A stretch of 64,000 nucleotides of DNA, taken from DOZZ01 sp963792655. Its GTDB lineage: Bacteria > Acidobacteriota > Terriglobia > Bryobacterales > Bryobacteraceae. Below the pieces are notes generated by a model. That model ran no database searches and was not told where the DNA came from. It worked only from the letters and a program-made list of their open reading frames with translations. Shown piece by piece: positions 8,649 through 17,522 of the stretch. The position numbers and the translations under genes are program-made. Location: the NCBI GenBank assembly GCA_963792655.1, contig CAWBWU010000003.1:744001-808000 (forward strand). Reading direction: 5' to 3'. Each line of letters begins with the position of its first letter. Within the stretch, counting starts at the first letter, position 1.

Positions 8649-9131
8649 GTGAACGACGGCAAGCCTAACTCGTTAGAGGGCGTTTTTCACGATTCCGCTC
8701 GCGTGCTCGGACTCTACGCCAAGGGTCAGGCGCAGATTTTTGCCTGGACACTTGCGCTGTACTGTTTGGGCTTCGCGCTGTCGCACGTACCCCTTTGGTT
8801 CGCTGCCGCGATCGTCGCCGCCTGTCTCGGATTGATTCCGCGCATCGGTTCATTACTGGCACTCGGAATGGTGATGCTGATGAGCTGGATCAGCGGGCGC
8901 GGCATGCTCGAGATTTGTGAAGTACTCGCGGTTTGGGTCATCGTGCAGGGCATTGAAGGGTTTTATTTAACGCCGAAGTTGCTGGGTAAGCCGCTCGGTC
9001 TCACTCCGATCGCAGTGCTGCTGGCAATGGCGTTGGGTAGTTTGTTGTTAGGTCCACTGGGTTTGCTGCTTGCTGTGCCCGCTCTCGCCGTTGGTTTGGT
9101 CTGGTATCGCCGCTTTCATCCTGCTCGTTAG
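8649..9131 (+). CDS. half-length AI-2E/PerM-family membrane protein
   Basis: 160 residues, GTG start with GGGGAGG just upstream. Four to five hydrophobic segments. The pattern LIPRIGSLLAL, VIVQGIEGFYLTPKLLGKPLGL and LLGPLGLLLAVPALA is that of the C-terminal half of AI-2E (PerM/YdiK) exporters, which usually have about 350 residues. The N-terminal half is missing, and no second fragment is nearby. Either a naturally short member or a remnant; the good ribosome site and clean ends favour a real gene. Any transport role is uncertain. Confidence 0.65.
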   Translation: MNDGKPNSLEGVFHDSARVLGLYAKGQAQIFAWTLALYCLGFALSHVPLWFAAAIVAACLGLIPRIGSLLALGMVMLMSWISGRGMLEICEVLAVWVIVQGIEGFYLTPKLLGKPLGLTPIAVLLAMALGSLLLGPLGLLLAVPALAVGLVWYRRFHPAR

Positions 9132-9140
9132 GTTGGTCTG

Positions 9141-10241
9141 ATGCCTTCCCGTCGTAAGGTCCCCCTCCCCCTTGATCACGTAAAGTCCGCCGTAGCCGCG
9201 GGTTTGGTCTATATTCATCAGCACTGCCAGGGGCTTACGCGTAAGCGATCTGGCAAAGGCTTTGTGTACCTGGATTGTGATGGGCGCCGCATTACTGATC
9301 CCGAAGTTCTCACGCGCATCCGCAGCCTGGTGATTCCCCCGGCCTGGACGGATGTTTGGATTTGCGCCAAGCCGCACGGACATCTGCAAGCTCTGGGCAC
9401 CGATGCGCGAGGCCGGCGTCAGTATCGCTATCACGCCCTATATCGTGAGATTCGGAATCAGACGAAGTTCTCGCGCATGCTCGACTTCGCCAAGGTACTT
9501 CCACAGATCCGCGCAACGGTGCAGAAGCATCTGGCTCTTCCGGGGCTTCCGCGTGAAAAAGTTTTAGCTACTGTGGTGCGGCTGCTCGAAACAACGTTCA
9601 TCCGGATTGGCAATGACGAGTACGCAAGAGAGAACGAGTCGTTCGGTCTGACGACGCTGCGCAACCGGCACGTCGAGATCGAAGGATCGACGATGCGTTT
9701 TGCATTTCGCGGCAAGAGCGGTCAGGATCACGAAGTCGAGATTAAAGATCGTCGCATCGCCCGGATCGTGAAAGAGTGCCACGACCTGCCCGGTTACGAG
9801 CTTTTCCAATACATAGACGATGCAGGCACGCGGCATGCGATCGACTCCTCCGACGTGAACGCTTACTTGAAAGAGGTAAGCGGAGCCGACTTCACCGCTA
9901 AAGATTTCCGCACGTGGGCGGGCACGGTGCAATCGGCGCTGGCGCTGGCGCAGATCGGCCCGGGCACGAGTGACACCGACACCAAGCGCAACATCGTGAC
10001 GGCAGTGAAAGCAACGGCGTCACGGCTGGGCAATCGCCCGGCTACATGCCGCAAATACTACATTCATCCGGCGGTGCTCGATGCATATACTGCGGGCGTG
10101 CTCAACGAGTATGTAAAGCCGGTCGCGGAAGACGCACACCACGAAGATGTTACTGGTGTTTATCCCGAAGAAGAGTGCGTGATGCGTTTGATTCGGAAGT
10201 ACAGCGCGGGTTCTATCACCGTCACGCCTGCAGCGGCTTGA
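9141..10241 (+). CDS. DNA topoisomerase IB
   Basis: 366 residues, matching the poxvirus-like bacterial type IB topoisomerases. Seen in order: the N-terminal wedge (GKGFVYLDCDGRRI, SLVIPPAWTDVWICAKPHGHLQALGTDARG); the catalytic domain with GNDEYARENESFGLTTLRNRHV and FRGKSG (catalytic Lys loop); DFRTWAGT (Arg region); and CRKYYIHPAVLDAY with the nucleophilic tyrosine. It relaxes supercoils through a 3'-phosphotyrosyl nick without ATP. It starts 9 bp after the preceding gene. Such enzymes are scattered accessory genes in bacteria. Confidence 0.92.
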   Translation: MPSRRKVPLPLDHVKSAVAAGLVYIHQHCQGLTRKRSGKGFVYLDCDGRRITDPEVLTRIRSLVIPPAWTDVWICAKPHGHLQALGTDARGRRQYRYHALYREIRNQTKFSRMLDFAKVLPQIRATVQKHLALPGLPREKVLATVVRLLETTFIRIGNDEYARENESFGLTTLRNRHVEIEGSTMRFAFRGKSGQDHEVEIKDRRIARIVKECHDLPGYELFQYIDDAGTRHAIDSSDVNAYLKEVSGADFTAKDFRTWAGTVQSALALAQIGPGTSDTDTKRNIVTAVKATASRLGNRPATCRKYYIHPAVLDAYTAGVLNEYVKPVAEDAHHEDVTGVYPEEECVMRLIRKYSAGSITVTPAAA

Positions 10242-10357
10242 AAGTTTCTACAGCATTGGAATCATCCGCTCGCCTGCGCGCGGCGCGTATGGAACGTACG
10301 CGCTGGCGATTCGGAATGCACGGCGACACGCAAGCGTGGTGATAAACTCCCGGTTTG

Positions 10358-11125
10358 ATGAACCGGAGAACATTCATGCAAGCTTCCGCAGGCGCTCCTC
10401 TGATGGCCGCGCCCGTAGGCAATAACAAACCGCACTACTACGAACTGCGATACCTCTTCACGCGCAACGGCACGCAGCCGGGCCGCACGAATGACTTCCT
10501 GAACAACCATTGGATACCAGCGCTGAAGCGGCTTGGCGTAGGACCGGTGGGCGTCTTCCAACCAGTGATCGGAGAGCAGAGCCCCTTCCATCTTCTGATC
10601 ACCCCGTTCGAAAGCTTCAGCGACATCGAAACGATGTTGCCGCGCATGCTTGCTGATCACGATTTCGCAAGTGCGTACGAGGCGTATCAACAGCCCGCGC
10701 CGGCTTTCGTCCGTGAAGATACGAGCATCCTCAAAGCCTTCGACACGATGCCCGGGATCGTGAGCCCGCCCGGCGATGCCTCACATGCGCCGCGAATCTT
10801 CGAACTGCGAACGTACGAGAGCAATGATGCACTCACGCTGCGTCGAAAAATCAAAATGTTCAACGAAGGCGAGATCGGAATTTTTCAACGGCTCGGAATG
10901 ATGCCGGTGTTCTTCGGCGAGACGATCGTCGGGCGCAATCAGCCGAGCCTCACTTACATGTTGGCCTACGACAGTCTTGCGGCGCGCGACCGTGTCTGGA
11001 CGGCGTTTGGTGGCGATGCCGAATGGCAGAAGTTGCGCAGCACGCCCGGCTTGTCCGATAGCGACATCGTTTCAAATATCAGCAACATGATCCTTCGCCC
11101 GGCCGCGTACTCGGCCATCCGCTGA
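10358..11125 (+). CDS. Tat-leader NIPSNAP-family protein
   Basis: 255 residues from ATG 10358 (a TTG immediately before it is less likely). The twin-arginine leader MNRRTFMQASAG predicts Tat export. Two ferredoxin-like halves follow: HYYELRYLFTRNG at about residue 26 and IFELRTYESNDALTLRRK at about residue 148, the doubled pattern of NIPSNAP domains. No catalytic residue is established for the family. The stop codon overlaps the next ATG (TGATG at 11123-11127), so it is translationally coupled to the mannonate-dehydratase-like gene. Confidence 0.8.
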   Translation: MNRRTFMQASAGAPLMAAPVGNNKPHYYELRYLFTRNGTQPGRTNDFLNNHWIPALKRLGVGPVGVFQPVIGEQSPFHLLITPFESFSDIETMLPRMLADHDFASAYEAYQQPAPAFVREDTSILKAFDTMPGIVSPPGDASHAPRIFELRTYESNDALTLRRKIKMFNEGEIGIFQRLGMMPVFFGETIVGRNQPSLTYMLAYDSLAARDRVWTAFGGDAEWQKLRSTPGLSDSDIVSNISNMILRPAAYSAIR

Positions 11126-12198
11126 TGCTGGACCGCCGCGCATTTCTGCAGACCGCCACGGCGGCCACGCTTCCGTTGCAAGCGGCTTCCGCAGCTCGCG
11201 CGACGGGCAGGATGAAGGTTGGTCATCAGCACGTCGATTCCGAAGAAGCGTTGAAGGTGTTCTCCGCGCTTGGCGTGAATCATATTTGCAGCGCCGAGCC
11301 TTCGCGCACGCTCGATGAGAAGTGGTCCGTGGAAGGGCTCACGCGATTGCGGGAACGCGTCGAATCGCATGGCATCACACTTGAAGCCGTTCCGTTGCCG
11401 CTCAGCTCCAGCTACATTGCGAAAGCCGAGCATCCGGCGATCATGCTGGGCAAGAGTCCGGAGCGCGATCGCGATATTGACGATATTTGCCAGATGATCC
11501 GCAACGCCGCTCGCGCGGGCATCCCGATGCTGAAGTACAACATGACGATCCTTGGCGTGGTTCGCACGGAATCCACACCGGGACGCGGGGCCAGCCAATA
11601 CTCGACGTTTGTTTATGCCAAGGCGGCGCAGGACACATCCCTCACGCCAGCGGGACCGGTCAGCGCGGACGAGATGTGGGAACGCATCACATACTTTCTG
11701 AATCGCGTGCTCCCGGTTGCGGCGGAGAACAAGGTGAAGATGGCGTGCCACCCGCACGACCCTGGGATGCCCGAGCCGCAGGGCTTCCGTGGCGTGCACC
11801 GCGTGCTGGGCAGTGTGGACGGATTGAAGCGTTTCGTCTCGATCCATGAGAGTCCGTGGCACGGCCTCAACTTCTGCCAGGGCACGGTGAGTGAGATGCT
11901 GCGCGACCCCGCGACGGAGATCTTCGACGTCATCCGGTATTTCGCGGGCCGCGGCAAAATCTTCAACGTGCATTTCCGCAACATCGCCGGACGCTTCGGC
12001 GACTTCCGCGAGACCTTTCCCGATAACGGCGACATCGATTTCGTCAAAGCGATTCGCACTTACAAAGACGCAGGGTACACCGGCATGCTGATGCCCGACC
12101 ATGTGCCGAAGATCGAAGGCGACGCGAACAGCGCGCAGGCTTTCGCATATTGCTTCGGCTACATTCAGGCGATGATTCAATCCGTTTATAGTTCTTAG
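11125..12198 (+). CDS. Tat-leader mannonate-dehydratase-like (UxuA-family) TIM-barrel enzyme
   Basis: 357 residues. The Tat-type leader MLDRRAFLQTATAATLPLQ precedes a xylose-isomerase-like TIM barrel. Metal and substrate motifs of UxuA are visible: KMACHPHDPGMP (about residue 208), SIHESPWHGLNFCQGT, FNVHFRNIAG and GMLMPDHVP. UxuA converts D-mannonate to 2-keto-3-deoxygluconate in the cytoplasm, so an exported paralogue is unusual and its substrate is open. Coupled to the upstream NIPSNAP gene. Confidence 0.8.
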   Translation: MLDRRAFLQTATAATLPLQAASAARATGRMKVGHQHVDSEEALKVFSALGVNHICSAEPSRTLDEKWSVEGLTRLRERVESHGITLEAVPLPLSSSYIAKAEHPAIMLGKSPERDRDIDDICQMIRNAARAGIPMLKYNMTILGVVRTESTPGRGASQYSTFVYAKAAQDTSLTPAGPVSADEMWERITYFLNRVLPVAAENKVKMACHPHDPGMPEPQGFRGVHRVLGSVDGLKRFVSIHESPWHGLNFCQGTVSEMLRDPATEIFDVIRYFAGRGKIFNVHFRNIAGRFGDFRETFPDNGDIDFVKAIRTYKDAGYTGMLMPDHVPKIEGDANSAQAFAYCFGYIQAMIQSVYSS

Positions 12199-12200
12199 AG

Positions 12201-13481
12201 ATGCGTCTTTTTCGCGCACTGGTTCCGTACGGCGTCGGCCCATTGTTTCTCTCGGAGATCGTCGCCATCGGCTTGTGTTTTCTGGCCGTCTCCTGGTCAA
12301 TCGATCCCGGTCTGACCATGCCGTACTTCATCGAAGATGGCGCGGCGCCTTTGTTTATTGCCGTCGCGACGATCATGCTTTCGATGTATCTGTTGAATCT
12401 CTACGCGACGCCGCGCGTGCGCAGCCGTGTGGAGTTGCTGCAGCAGCTGAGCCAGGCGGTCGGGCTCGCACTGATCGCGCAGAGTGTCATCGGCTATATC
12501 CGGGCGGATTTCATTCTGCCCAAATGGTTCATGATTGGCGGCTGTCTGCTGACGTTTGCAGTGCTATTTGGCTGGCGCTTGCTTTATAGCGAGTTGGTGG
12601 GTCGCGTGGCTGGCAATGAAAGACTGCTCTTTCTGGGAGAGAGCGCCGCTTCACGCGACCTGACGGAGTTTATTCAGCAGAATCCGGACTGCGGTTTCGA
12701 AGTTGCGGGCTTTGTCAGCGACTCGCCTACCGAAGGCAGCCCATGGCTGGGACCTTTCTCGTCGCTGCGTGAGATCGTTTCCACCGTACGGCCCGGAAGG
12801 ATCGTCGTCGGCATGTCGGAACGGCGCAACCAATTGCCGGTCTCCGACTTGTTTCATCTGCGTTTTTTCGGACTCTCGATCCAGGAGGCGCGCATTGCTG
12901 TTGAGAATATCTGCGCTCGCGTGTGCACGCGAGATTTGCTGCCCGCCCGCGTAATCTTTCACCGCGAGCTGGAACCGGCACCGGGACACGGAGGGCTGCG
13001 CAATGTTCTCGATCGCGTTCTGGCTGCTGTGGCGCTGGTTGTTCTCTCACCGGTGCTGCTGTTGACCGCATTGGCCATCGCGATTTACCAACGCGGGGCG
13101 CCGATCGCTGCCAGCCGCCGCGTGGGATACAAGGGCCGCGAATTCCGGCTGTATCATTTCCGTGCGCAATCTTCGCTGGTCAGTCTTTTGCCTGCACTGT
13201 GGAATGTCGTGCTCGGGCAGATGTCGCTGGTGGGTCCCCGCCCGGAGCGCCCGGAGTTTGTGCGCGTGCTCTCGGCCGAGCTTCCTTTTTACGAATACCG
13301 CCACGGTGTGCGGCCCGGTCTGGCAGGCTGGGCGCAGATGCACGAGCACACGCGCGGACGCCTGCTCGACACCATCAGCAAACTCGAATACGACCTGTAC
13401 TTCATCAAGCACGCGACCATCAGCATGGAGTTGTTGATCCTGGTCTCGTCACTGAAGAACAGTCTCGCGGGTCTACACTGA
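12201..13481 (+). CDS. polyprenyl-phosphate sugar-1-phosphate transferase (exopolysaccharide type)
   Basis: 426 residues. Four hydrophobic helices (residues ~10-125), a CoA-binding-like cytoplasmic domain (ERLLFLGESAASRDLTEF) and a fifth membrane helix (~275-295) before the catalytic Bac_transf domain with MSLVGPRPERPEF, HGVRPGLAGWAQ and LEYDLYFIKH. Enzymes of this type load the first sugar phosphate onto undecaprenyl phosphate for exopolysaccharide or O-antigen. The usual KFRTM/YKFRSM motif is changed to LYHFRAQ. No other polysaccharide genes are adjacent. It begins 2 bp after the preceding stop. Confidence 0.85.
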   Translation: MRLFRALVPYGVGPLFLSEIVAIGLCFLAVSWSIDPGLTMPYFIEDGAAPLFIAVATIMLSMYLLNLYATPRVRSRVELLQQLSQAVGLALIAQSVIGYIRADFILPKWFMIGGCLLTFAVLFGWRLLYSELVGRVAGNERLLFLGESAASRDLTEFIQQNPDCGFEVAGFVSDSPTEGSPWLGPFSSLREIVSTVRPGRIVVGMSERRNQLPVSDLFHLRFFGLSIQEARIAVENICARVCTRDLLPARVIFHRELEPAPGHGGLRNVLDRVLAAVALVVLSPVLLLTALAIAIYQRGAPIAASRRVGYKGREFRLYHFRAQSSLVSLLPALWNVVLGQMSLVGPRPERPEFVRVLSAELPFYEYRHGVRPGLAGWAQMHEHTRGRLLDTISKLEYDLYFIKHATISMELLILVSSLKNSLAGLH

Positions 13482-13518
13482 TTGGTACGCGGAGTGCTTG
13501 CGGTCAACTAGCGACTTC

Positions 13519-13842
13519 ATGGCCCAGACCACCATTTCGCAAGACATCGAAACGCGCCAGGGCGAGCAGAAGACTCCGCTGTTCAACGTGATTCTGCTGG
13601 ATGACAACGATCACAGTTACGACTACGTGATCGAGATGCTCCAGAAGATTTTCGTTTTCACCGTGCAGGAGGCGTTTCGCCACGCCGAGGAAGTCGACTT
13701 CAAAGGCCGCACTCTGCTCATCACCTGTGAACTGCCGCAGGCGGAGTTCGCGCGCGATCAGATCCATCAGTACGGCCCCGATCCGCGCATGCCGTCTTCC
13801 CGCGGCTCGATGTCGGCGATCATCGAGCCGAGCGCCTGTTAA
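13519..13842 (+). CDS. clpS: ClpS-like Clp protease adaptor
   Basis: 107 residues from ATG 13519 (an upstream TTG is less likely). The core FNVILLDDNDHSYDYVIEML matches the ClpS fold: the DDN loop that reads N-degron side chains, then HAEEVDFKGRTLLITCELPQAEFARDQI. ClpS passes N-end-rule substrates to ClpA or ClpC. The extended C-terminus (GPDPRMPSSRGSMSAIIEPS) goes beyond E. coli ClpS. No clpA is adjacent. The stop abuts the convergent aldo/keto reductase stop with no space between them. Confidence 0.8.
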   Translation: MAQTTISQDIETRQGEQKTPLFNVILLDDNDHSYDYVIEMLQKIFVFTVQEAFRHAEEVDFKGRTLLITCELPQAEFARDQIHQYGPDPRMPSSRGSMSAIIEPSAC

Positions 13843-14862
13843 TTAAGCGGGCAGGTCTTCCGTCGGGGGAAAGCCGTGTTGTTCACGGCCCAGGTCACCA
13901 TCGTACTTTTTCGTTGTCTTGAACAACTCGTAGCGCCCGTCTGAGGCGTAGAGCTTCACGCTATTCCGCAACTCCGTCATTTGCGCCGCCGCCATTGGCC
14001 GGAAGCCGCGCACGATTCCGAGATTCTGATGCAGCACGTCTGCCGTTTCCATTCCCGTCAGCGTCACGCCTACGGGAAGGCTCATGGCATAACGAAGTGC
14101 GTCCGAAACGGTGACTGCGCCATGGCGGATGGATTCGCCGCTGCCGGTAAGCGGCTTCATCCCGATAACCGCCATTCCGCGGCGGTTCGCTTCGGGCAAT
14201 ACATCGCGCTCGAAGCTGCGCGCATAGGTGCCATCAAAACAGTTCAGCGGCATCTGCACCGTGTCGAACGGGTAGTTGTGCGACAGCATCTTCAGGTGGA
14301 TGGAAGGGTCTTTGTGTCCGGTAAAGCCCACGAAGCGGACCTTGCCCTGCTTCTTCGCTTCATCGAGCGCTTCAATCGCACCGCCCGGAGCAAAGATCAA
14401 ATCGGGATCGTTGTCGTAGATCACTTCGTGTATCTGCCACACGTCCAGATGATCTGTCTGTAGGCGCGTCAACGACTCTTCGAGCATGCGCATCGCGACC
14501 TTCTTATCGCGGCCATGCGTGCAGACCTTCGTCATCAGCACGACTTTGTCGCGTTTGCCTTTGAGCGCGCTGCCCATGCGAATCTCGCTGACGCCTTCGT
14601 GATACTCCCACGCGTTATCGAAGAAGTTGATTCCGGCATCAACGGCTTCGTCGACGATGCGTTTGGCTTCGGCATCGTTCGCGGCAGAGCCGATATGATA
14701 TCCGCCTACGCCGAGGAAGCTCACCTGTAAGCCTGTCTTGCCAAACGCCCGGCGCGGGATCTCGGTCGGGCCGGTGTTCTGCGCGGCCGCGCCATCGGCC
14801 AGAAGAGCAGCACCGGCCAGCGCGGTGGCCTGCACAAAGTCTCTGCGTGTCAGTTCGCTCAT
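13843..14862 (-). CDS. Tat-leader aldo/keto reductase
   Basis: 339 residues. The leader contains TRRDFVQATALAGAALL (Tat motif). The AKR barrel shows the catalytic tetrad: Asp and Tyr in FFDNAWEYHEG, Lys in LMTKVCTHG, His in VWQIHEV. It closely resembles the gene immediately upstream (14863-15942), including GFTGHKDPSIHLKML, so the pair arose by tandem duplication. An NAD(P)H-dependent carbonyl reductase by family; the substrate is unknown and function outside the cytoplasm would need folded export with cofactor. Confidence 0.87.
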   Translation of the reverse strand: MSELTRRDFVQATALAGAALLADGAAAQNTGPTEIPRRAFGKTGLQVSFLGVGGYHIGSAANDAEAKRIVDEAVDAGINFFDNAWEYHEGVSEIRMGSALKGKRDKVVLMTKVCTHGRDKKVAMRMLEESLTRLQTDHLDVWQIHEVIYDNDPDLIFAPGGAIEALDEAKKQGKVRFVGFTGHKDPSIHLKMLSHNYPFDTVQMPLNCFDGTYARSFERDVLPEANRRGMAVIGMKPLTGSGESIRHGAVTVSDALRYAMSLPVGVTLTGMETADVLHQNLGIVRGFRPMAAAQMTELRNSVKLYASDGRYELFKTTKKYDGDLGREQHGFPPTEDLPA

Positions 14863-15942
14863 TTATTTCTGCTCCCCTGCCGGCTTCACTTCGTACGGGT
14901 GTCCATTGTTTTTCACGGCGTTCAGCATCTGCTGGGTCTCGACGTTCTTCGGGTCCATGGGAAATTCATGGGCGAGGCGCGCTTCCGGGTTGTCGTACTT
15001 GATCGATGTCTTATACAGTTCGAAGCGACCGTCGCCCGAGGTCTGGCTGGCGCGATCTCTCATCGCCTGCATCTCTTGCGCGCTCATCGGCTGGAAATTC
15101 TGCGCGACCCGCAACGCCTGATGGAGAACCTCTAACTTGTCGCAGCCAGTGATCGTAGTCGCCACGGGCAAGCTCATCGCGTAACGCAGAGCGTCTTCCG
15201 CGCCGATCGCGCCTTTCTCCACTGAGCGCCCGCCGTTCAACGGCTTCATGCCCAGTGCAGCAATGCCACGGCGAGTCAGTTCGGGCAGAACGCTTTTCTC
15301 GAAACTGCGAAAGGTGGCATCGAAGGCATTCAACGGCATCTGCACCGCGTCGAACGGAAATCCCGTGGCCAGCATCTTCAGGTGAATGTTCGGGTCTTTA
15401 TGGCCGGTGAAACCGAGATATCGAACCTTACCGGCCTTCTTCGCCGCGAGCAGCGCCTCGGCTGCACCATTGGGCCGCATGAACAGTTCGGGATCGTTGT
15501 AGAACGTGACGCCGTGCACCTGCCAGAGATCCAGATGATCGGTCTGCAAACGTTTCAAACTCTGGTGCAGCATCTGTTCGGCAATTGCGCGCTCACGGCC
15601 GTGCGTGCAAACCTTCGTCATCAGGAACACCCGATCACGCCGGCCCGCCAGGCCTTTGCCCAGCAGCAGTTCGCTCACGCCACGGTTGTACTCCCAGCAG
15701 TTATCGAAAAATGTGACGCCCCCGTCCACTGCTTCCTGCACGATACGGATAGCTGAAGGTTCGTCGGGCGCTTGCCCCAGGTGATGACCGCCAAGGCCGA
15801 GCGCCGATACTCGCACGTTTGTCCGCCCAAACGCTCGCATCGGAATTGCAGTGGAGCTGGATGCTTGATTCACGCGACTAGGCAAGCAAAATAGCCACCA
15901 ACCAGCGCGCGCCCCGATCGTCAACTGGCTGCGATCCCACAC
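14863..15942 (-). CDS. aldo/keto reductase, tandem paralogue
   Basis: 359 residues with the same AKR tetrad (FFDNCWEYNRG, LMTKVCTHG, LWQVHGV) and GFTGHKDPNIHLKML as its downstream neighbour. The N-terminus before AFGRTNVRV is uncertain: the long start gives a hydrophobic stretch (AGWWLFCLPS) that could be a leader, but no twin arginine is seen. The stop codon is directly next to the neighbour's ATG, so the two are co-transcribed. guaB diverges upstream. Confidence 0.85.
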   Translation of the reverse strand: MWDRSQLTIGARAGWWLFCLPSRVNQASSSTAIPMRAFGRTNVRVSALGLGGHHLGQAPDEPSAIRIVQEAVDGGVTFFDNCWEYNRGVSELLLGKGLAGRRDRVFLMTKVCTHGRERAIAEQMLHQSLKRLQTDHLDLWQVHGVTFYNDPELFMRPNGAAEALLAAKKAGKVRYLGFTGHKDPNIHLKMLATGFPFDAVQMPLNAFDATFRSFEKSVLPELTRRGIAALGMKPLNGGRSVEKGAIGAEDALRYAMSLPVATTITGCDKLEVLHQALRVAQNFQPMSAQEMQAMRDRASQTSGDGRFELYKTSIKYDNPEARLAHEFPMDPKNVETQQMLNAVKNNGHPYEVKPAGEQK

Positions 15943-15981
15943 TTCGGCAGCCGAACCAACGCTAGACTAGAACTAAACACC

Positions 15982-17436
15982 ATGATTGAAGGCAGCATCC
16001 CGGAAGGGCTTACATTCGATGACGTTCTGCTGTTGCCGGCCTACAGCGATCTTCTCCCCGCAGACGCGGACACACGTACTCGCCTGTCGCGCAACGTCAT
16101 ACTCAACATCCCGATTGCCAGCGCCGCGATGGATACGGTCACGGAAGCGCATCTGGCGATCGCGCTCGCGCAGCAGGGTGGCATCGGCTTCATCCACCGT
16201 CGAATGACGATCGACCGTCAGTGCGAAGAAGTCGACCGGGTCAAGCGGAGTGAGAGCGGGATGATCGTGGACCCGGTGACGATCGAGCCTGAGAAGAAAA
16301 TCTCCGACGCGCTCGCGCTGATGGAACGCTACCGCATCTCGGGCGTGCCCGTAACCAGCAATGGCAAGCTGGTCGGCATTCTGACGAACCGCGATCTTCG
16401 CTTCGAGACGCGCTCGGACCTGATGATTTCGGAGGTGATGACGAAGGACCACCTGATCACTGTTCCGGTCGGTACGACACTGCAGGAAGCCGAAGCGATC
16501 CTTCATAAGCACCGGGTCGAGAAGCTGCTCGTAGTGGATGAGAACTATGTCTTGAAGGGCCTGATCACCGTCAAAGACATTCAGAAAAAGTTGAAGTACC
16601 CGAACGCCGCGAAAGACGTGCAGGGCCGCCTGCGTGTGGGCGCCGCGATCGGTGCAGTCGGCGACTACCTGGAGCGCGCGCACGAACTGGCCGCAAAGAA
16701 GGTCGACGTCATCGCGATCGATACCGCGCACGGGCACAGCCTGCGCGTTCTCGAAGCAGTGACGGCGATCAAGAAAGCACTGCCCGACGTGGACCTGGTC
16801 ACCGGCAACGTGGCGACGTATGAGGGCGCCCGGCGATTAATTGATCTTGGAGTCGACGGCGTTAAGGTAGGCATCGGTCCCGGTTCGATCTGCACCACGC
16901 GTATGGTTTCGGGCGCGGGCGTTCCGCAATTGACGGCCATCTCCGAAGTTGCGCGAGCGACACGGCCCGCAAACGTGCCGCTGATCGCGGATGGCGGCAT
17001 CAAGTTTTCGGGCGACATCACGAAGGCCATTGCGGCTGGCGGCGATTGCGTGATGATCGGCAGTTTGCTCGCAGGCACGGATGAAAGCCCGGGCGAGACC
17101 GTCCTGTACCAGGGACGCACGTTCAAGACGTACCGCGGCATGGGTTCGCTCGGCGCGATGGCGGGCGGCAGCACGGATCGCTACGCGCAAGATCCCAACG
17201 CCAAGTTGGTTCCCGAAGGCATCGAAGGGCGCGTGGTTTCGAAGGGGCCTCTCTCCGATTTCGTTTATCAACTAGTGGGTGGCCTGAAGGCCGGCATGGG
17301 CTACGCGGGTTGCCGCGATATTGCGACACTGCAGCGCGAAGCGCGCTTCATTCGCCTGACCGGAGCCGGCTTGCGCGAGAGCCACGTGCATGACGTGATC
17401 ATCACGAAGGAAGCGCCGAACTACCGCGTCGAATAA
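15982..17436 (+). CDS. guaB: IMP dehydrogenase
   Basis: 484 residues, full length. It converts IMP to XMP, the committed step of GMP synthesis. Seen: LTFDDVLLLPAYS at the start; two CBS domains inserted at about residues 95-205 (MIVDPVTI..., VMTKDHLITVP...); the catalytic loop GIGPGSICTTR (catalytic Cys near residue 300); IADGGIKFSGDI; and the flap YRGMGSLGAM. No frame breaks. The short gap (39 bp) to the divergent reductase holds the promoter region. Confidence 0.97.
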   Translation: MIEGSIPEGLTFDDVLLLPAYSDLLPADADTRTRLSRNVILNIPIASAAMDTVTEAHLAIALAQQGGIGFIHRRMTIDRQCEEVDRVKRSESGMIVDPVTIEPEKKISDALALMERYRISGVPVTSNGKLVGILTNRDLRFETRSDLMISEVMTKDHLITVPVGTTLQEAEAILHKHRVEKLLVVDENYVLKGLITVKDIQKKLKYPNAAKDVQGRLRVGAAIGAVGDYLERAHELAAKKVDVIAIDTAHGHSLRVLEAVTAIKKALPDVDLVTGNVATYEGARRLIDLGVDGVKVGIGPGSICTTRMVSGAGVPQLTAISEVARATRPANVPLIADGGIKFSGDITKAIAAGGDCVMIGSLLAGTDESPGETVLYQGRTFKTYRGMGSLGAMAGGSTDRYAQDPNAKLVPEGIEGRVVSKGPLSDFVYQLVGGLKAGMGYAGCRDIATLQREARFIRLTGAGLRESHVHDVIITKEAPNYRVE

Positions 17437-17522
17437 TCACCGCCTGCTCTTTTGTCTAGCCGCTTCCCTGCCCGTTTGGCTGATGCGCACGAAGGCCGCC
17501 GAACGCCACACTGGAGACATCT

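Noticed and set aside
10966..12300. 444-codon open frame on the minus strand
   Set aside because: Antisense to the NIPSNAP and mannonate-dehydratase-like genes, which have clear family motifs; typical GC-rich shadow.
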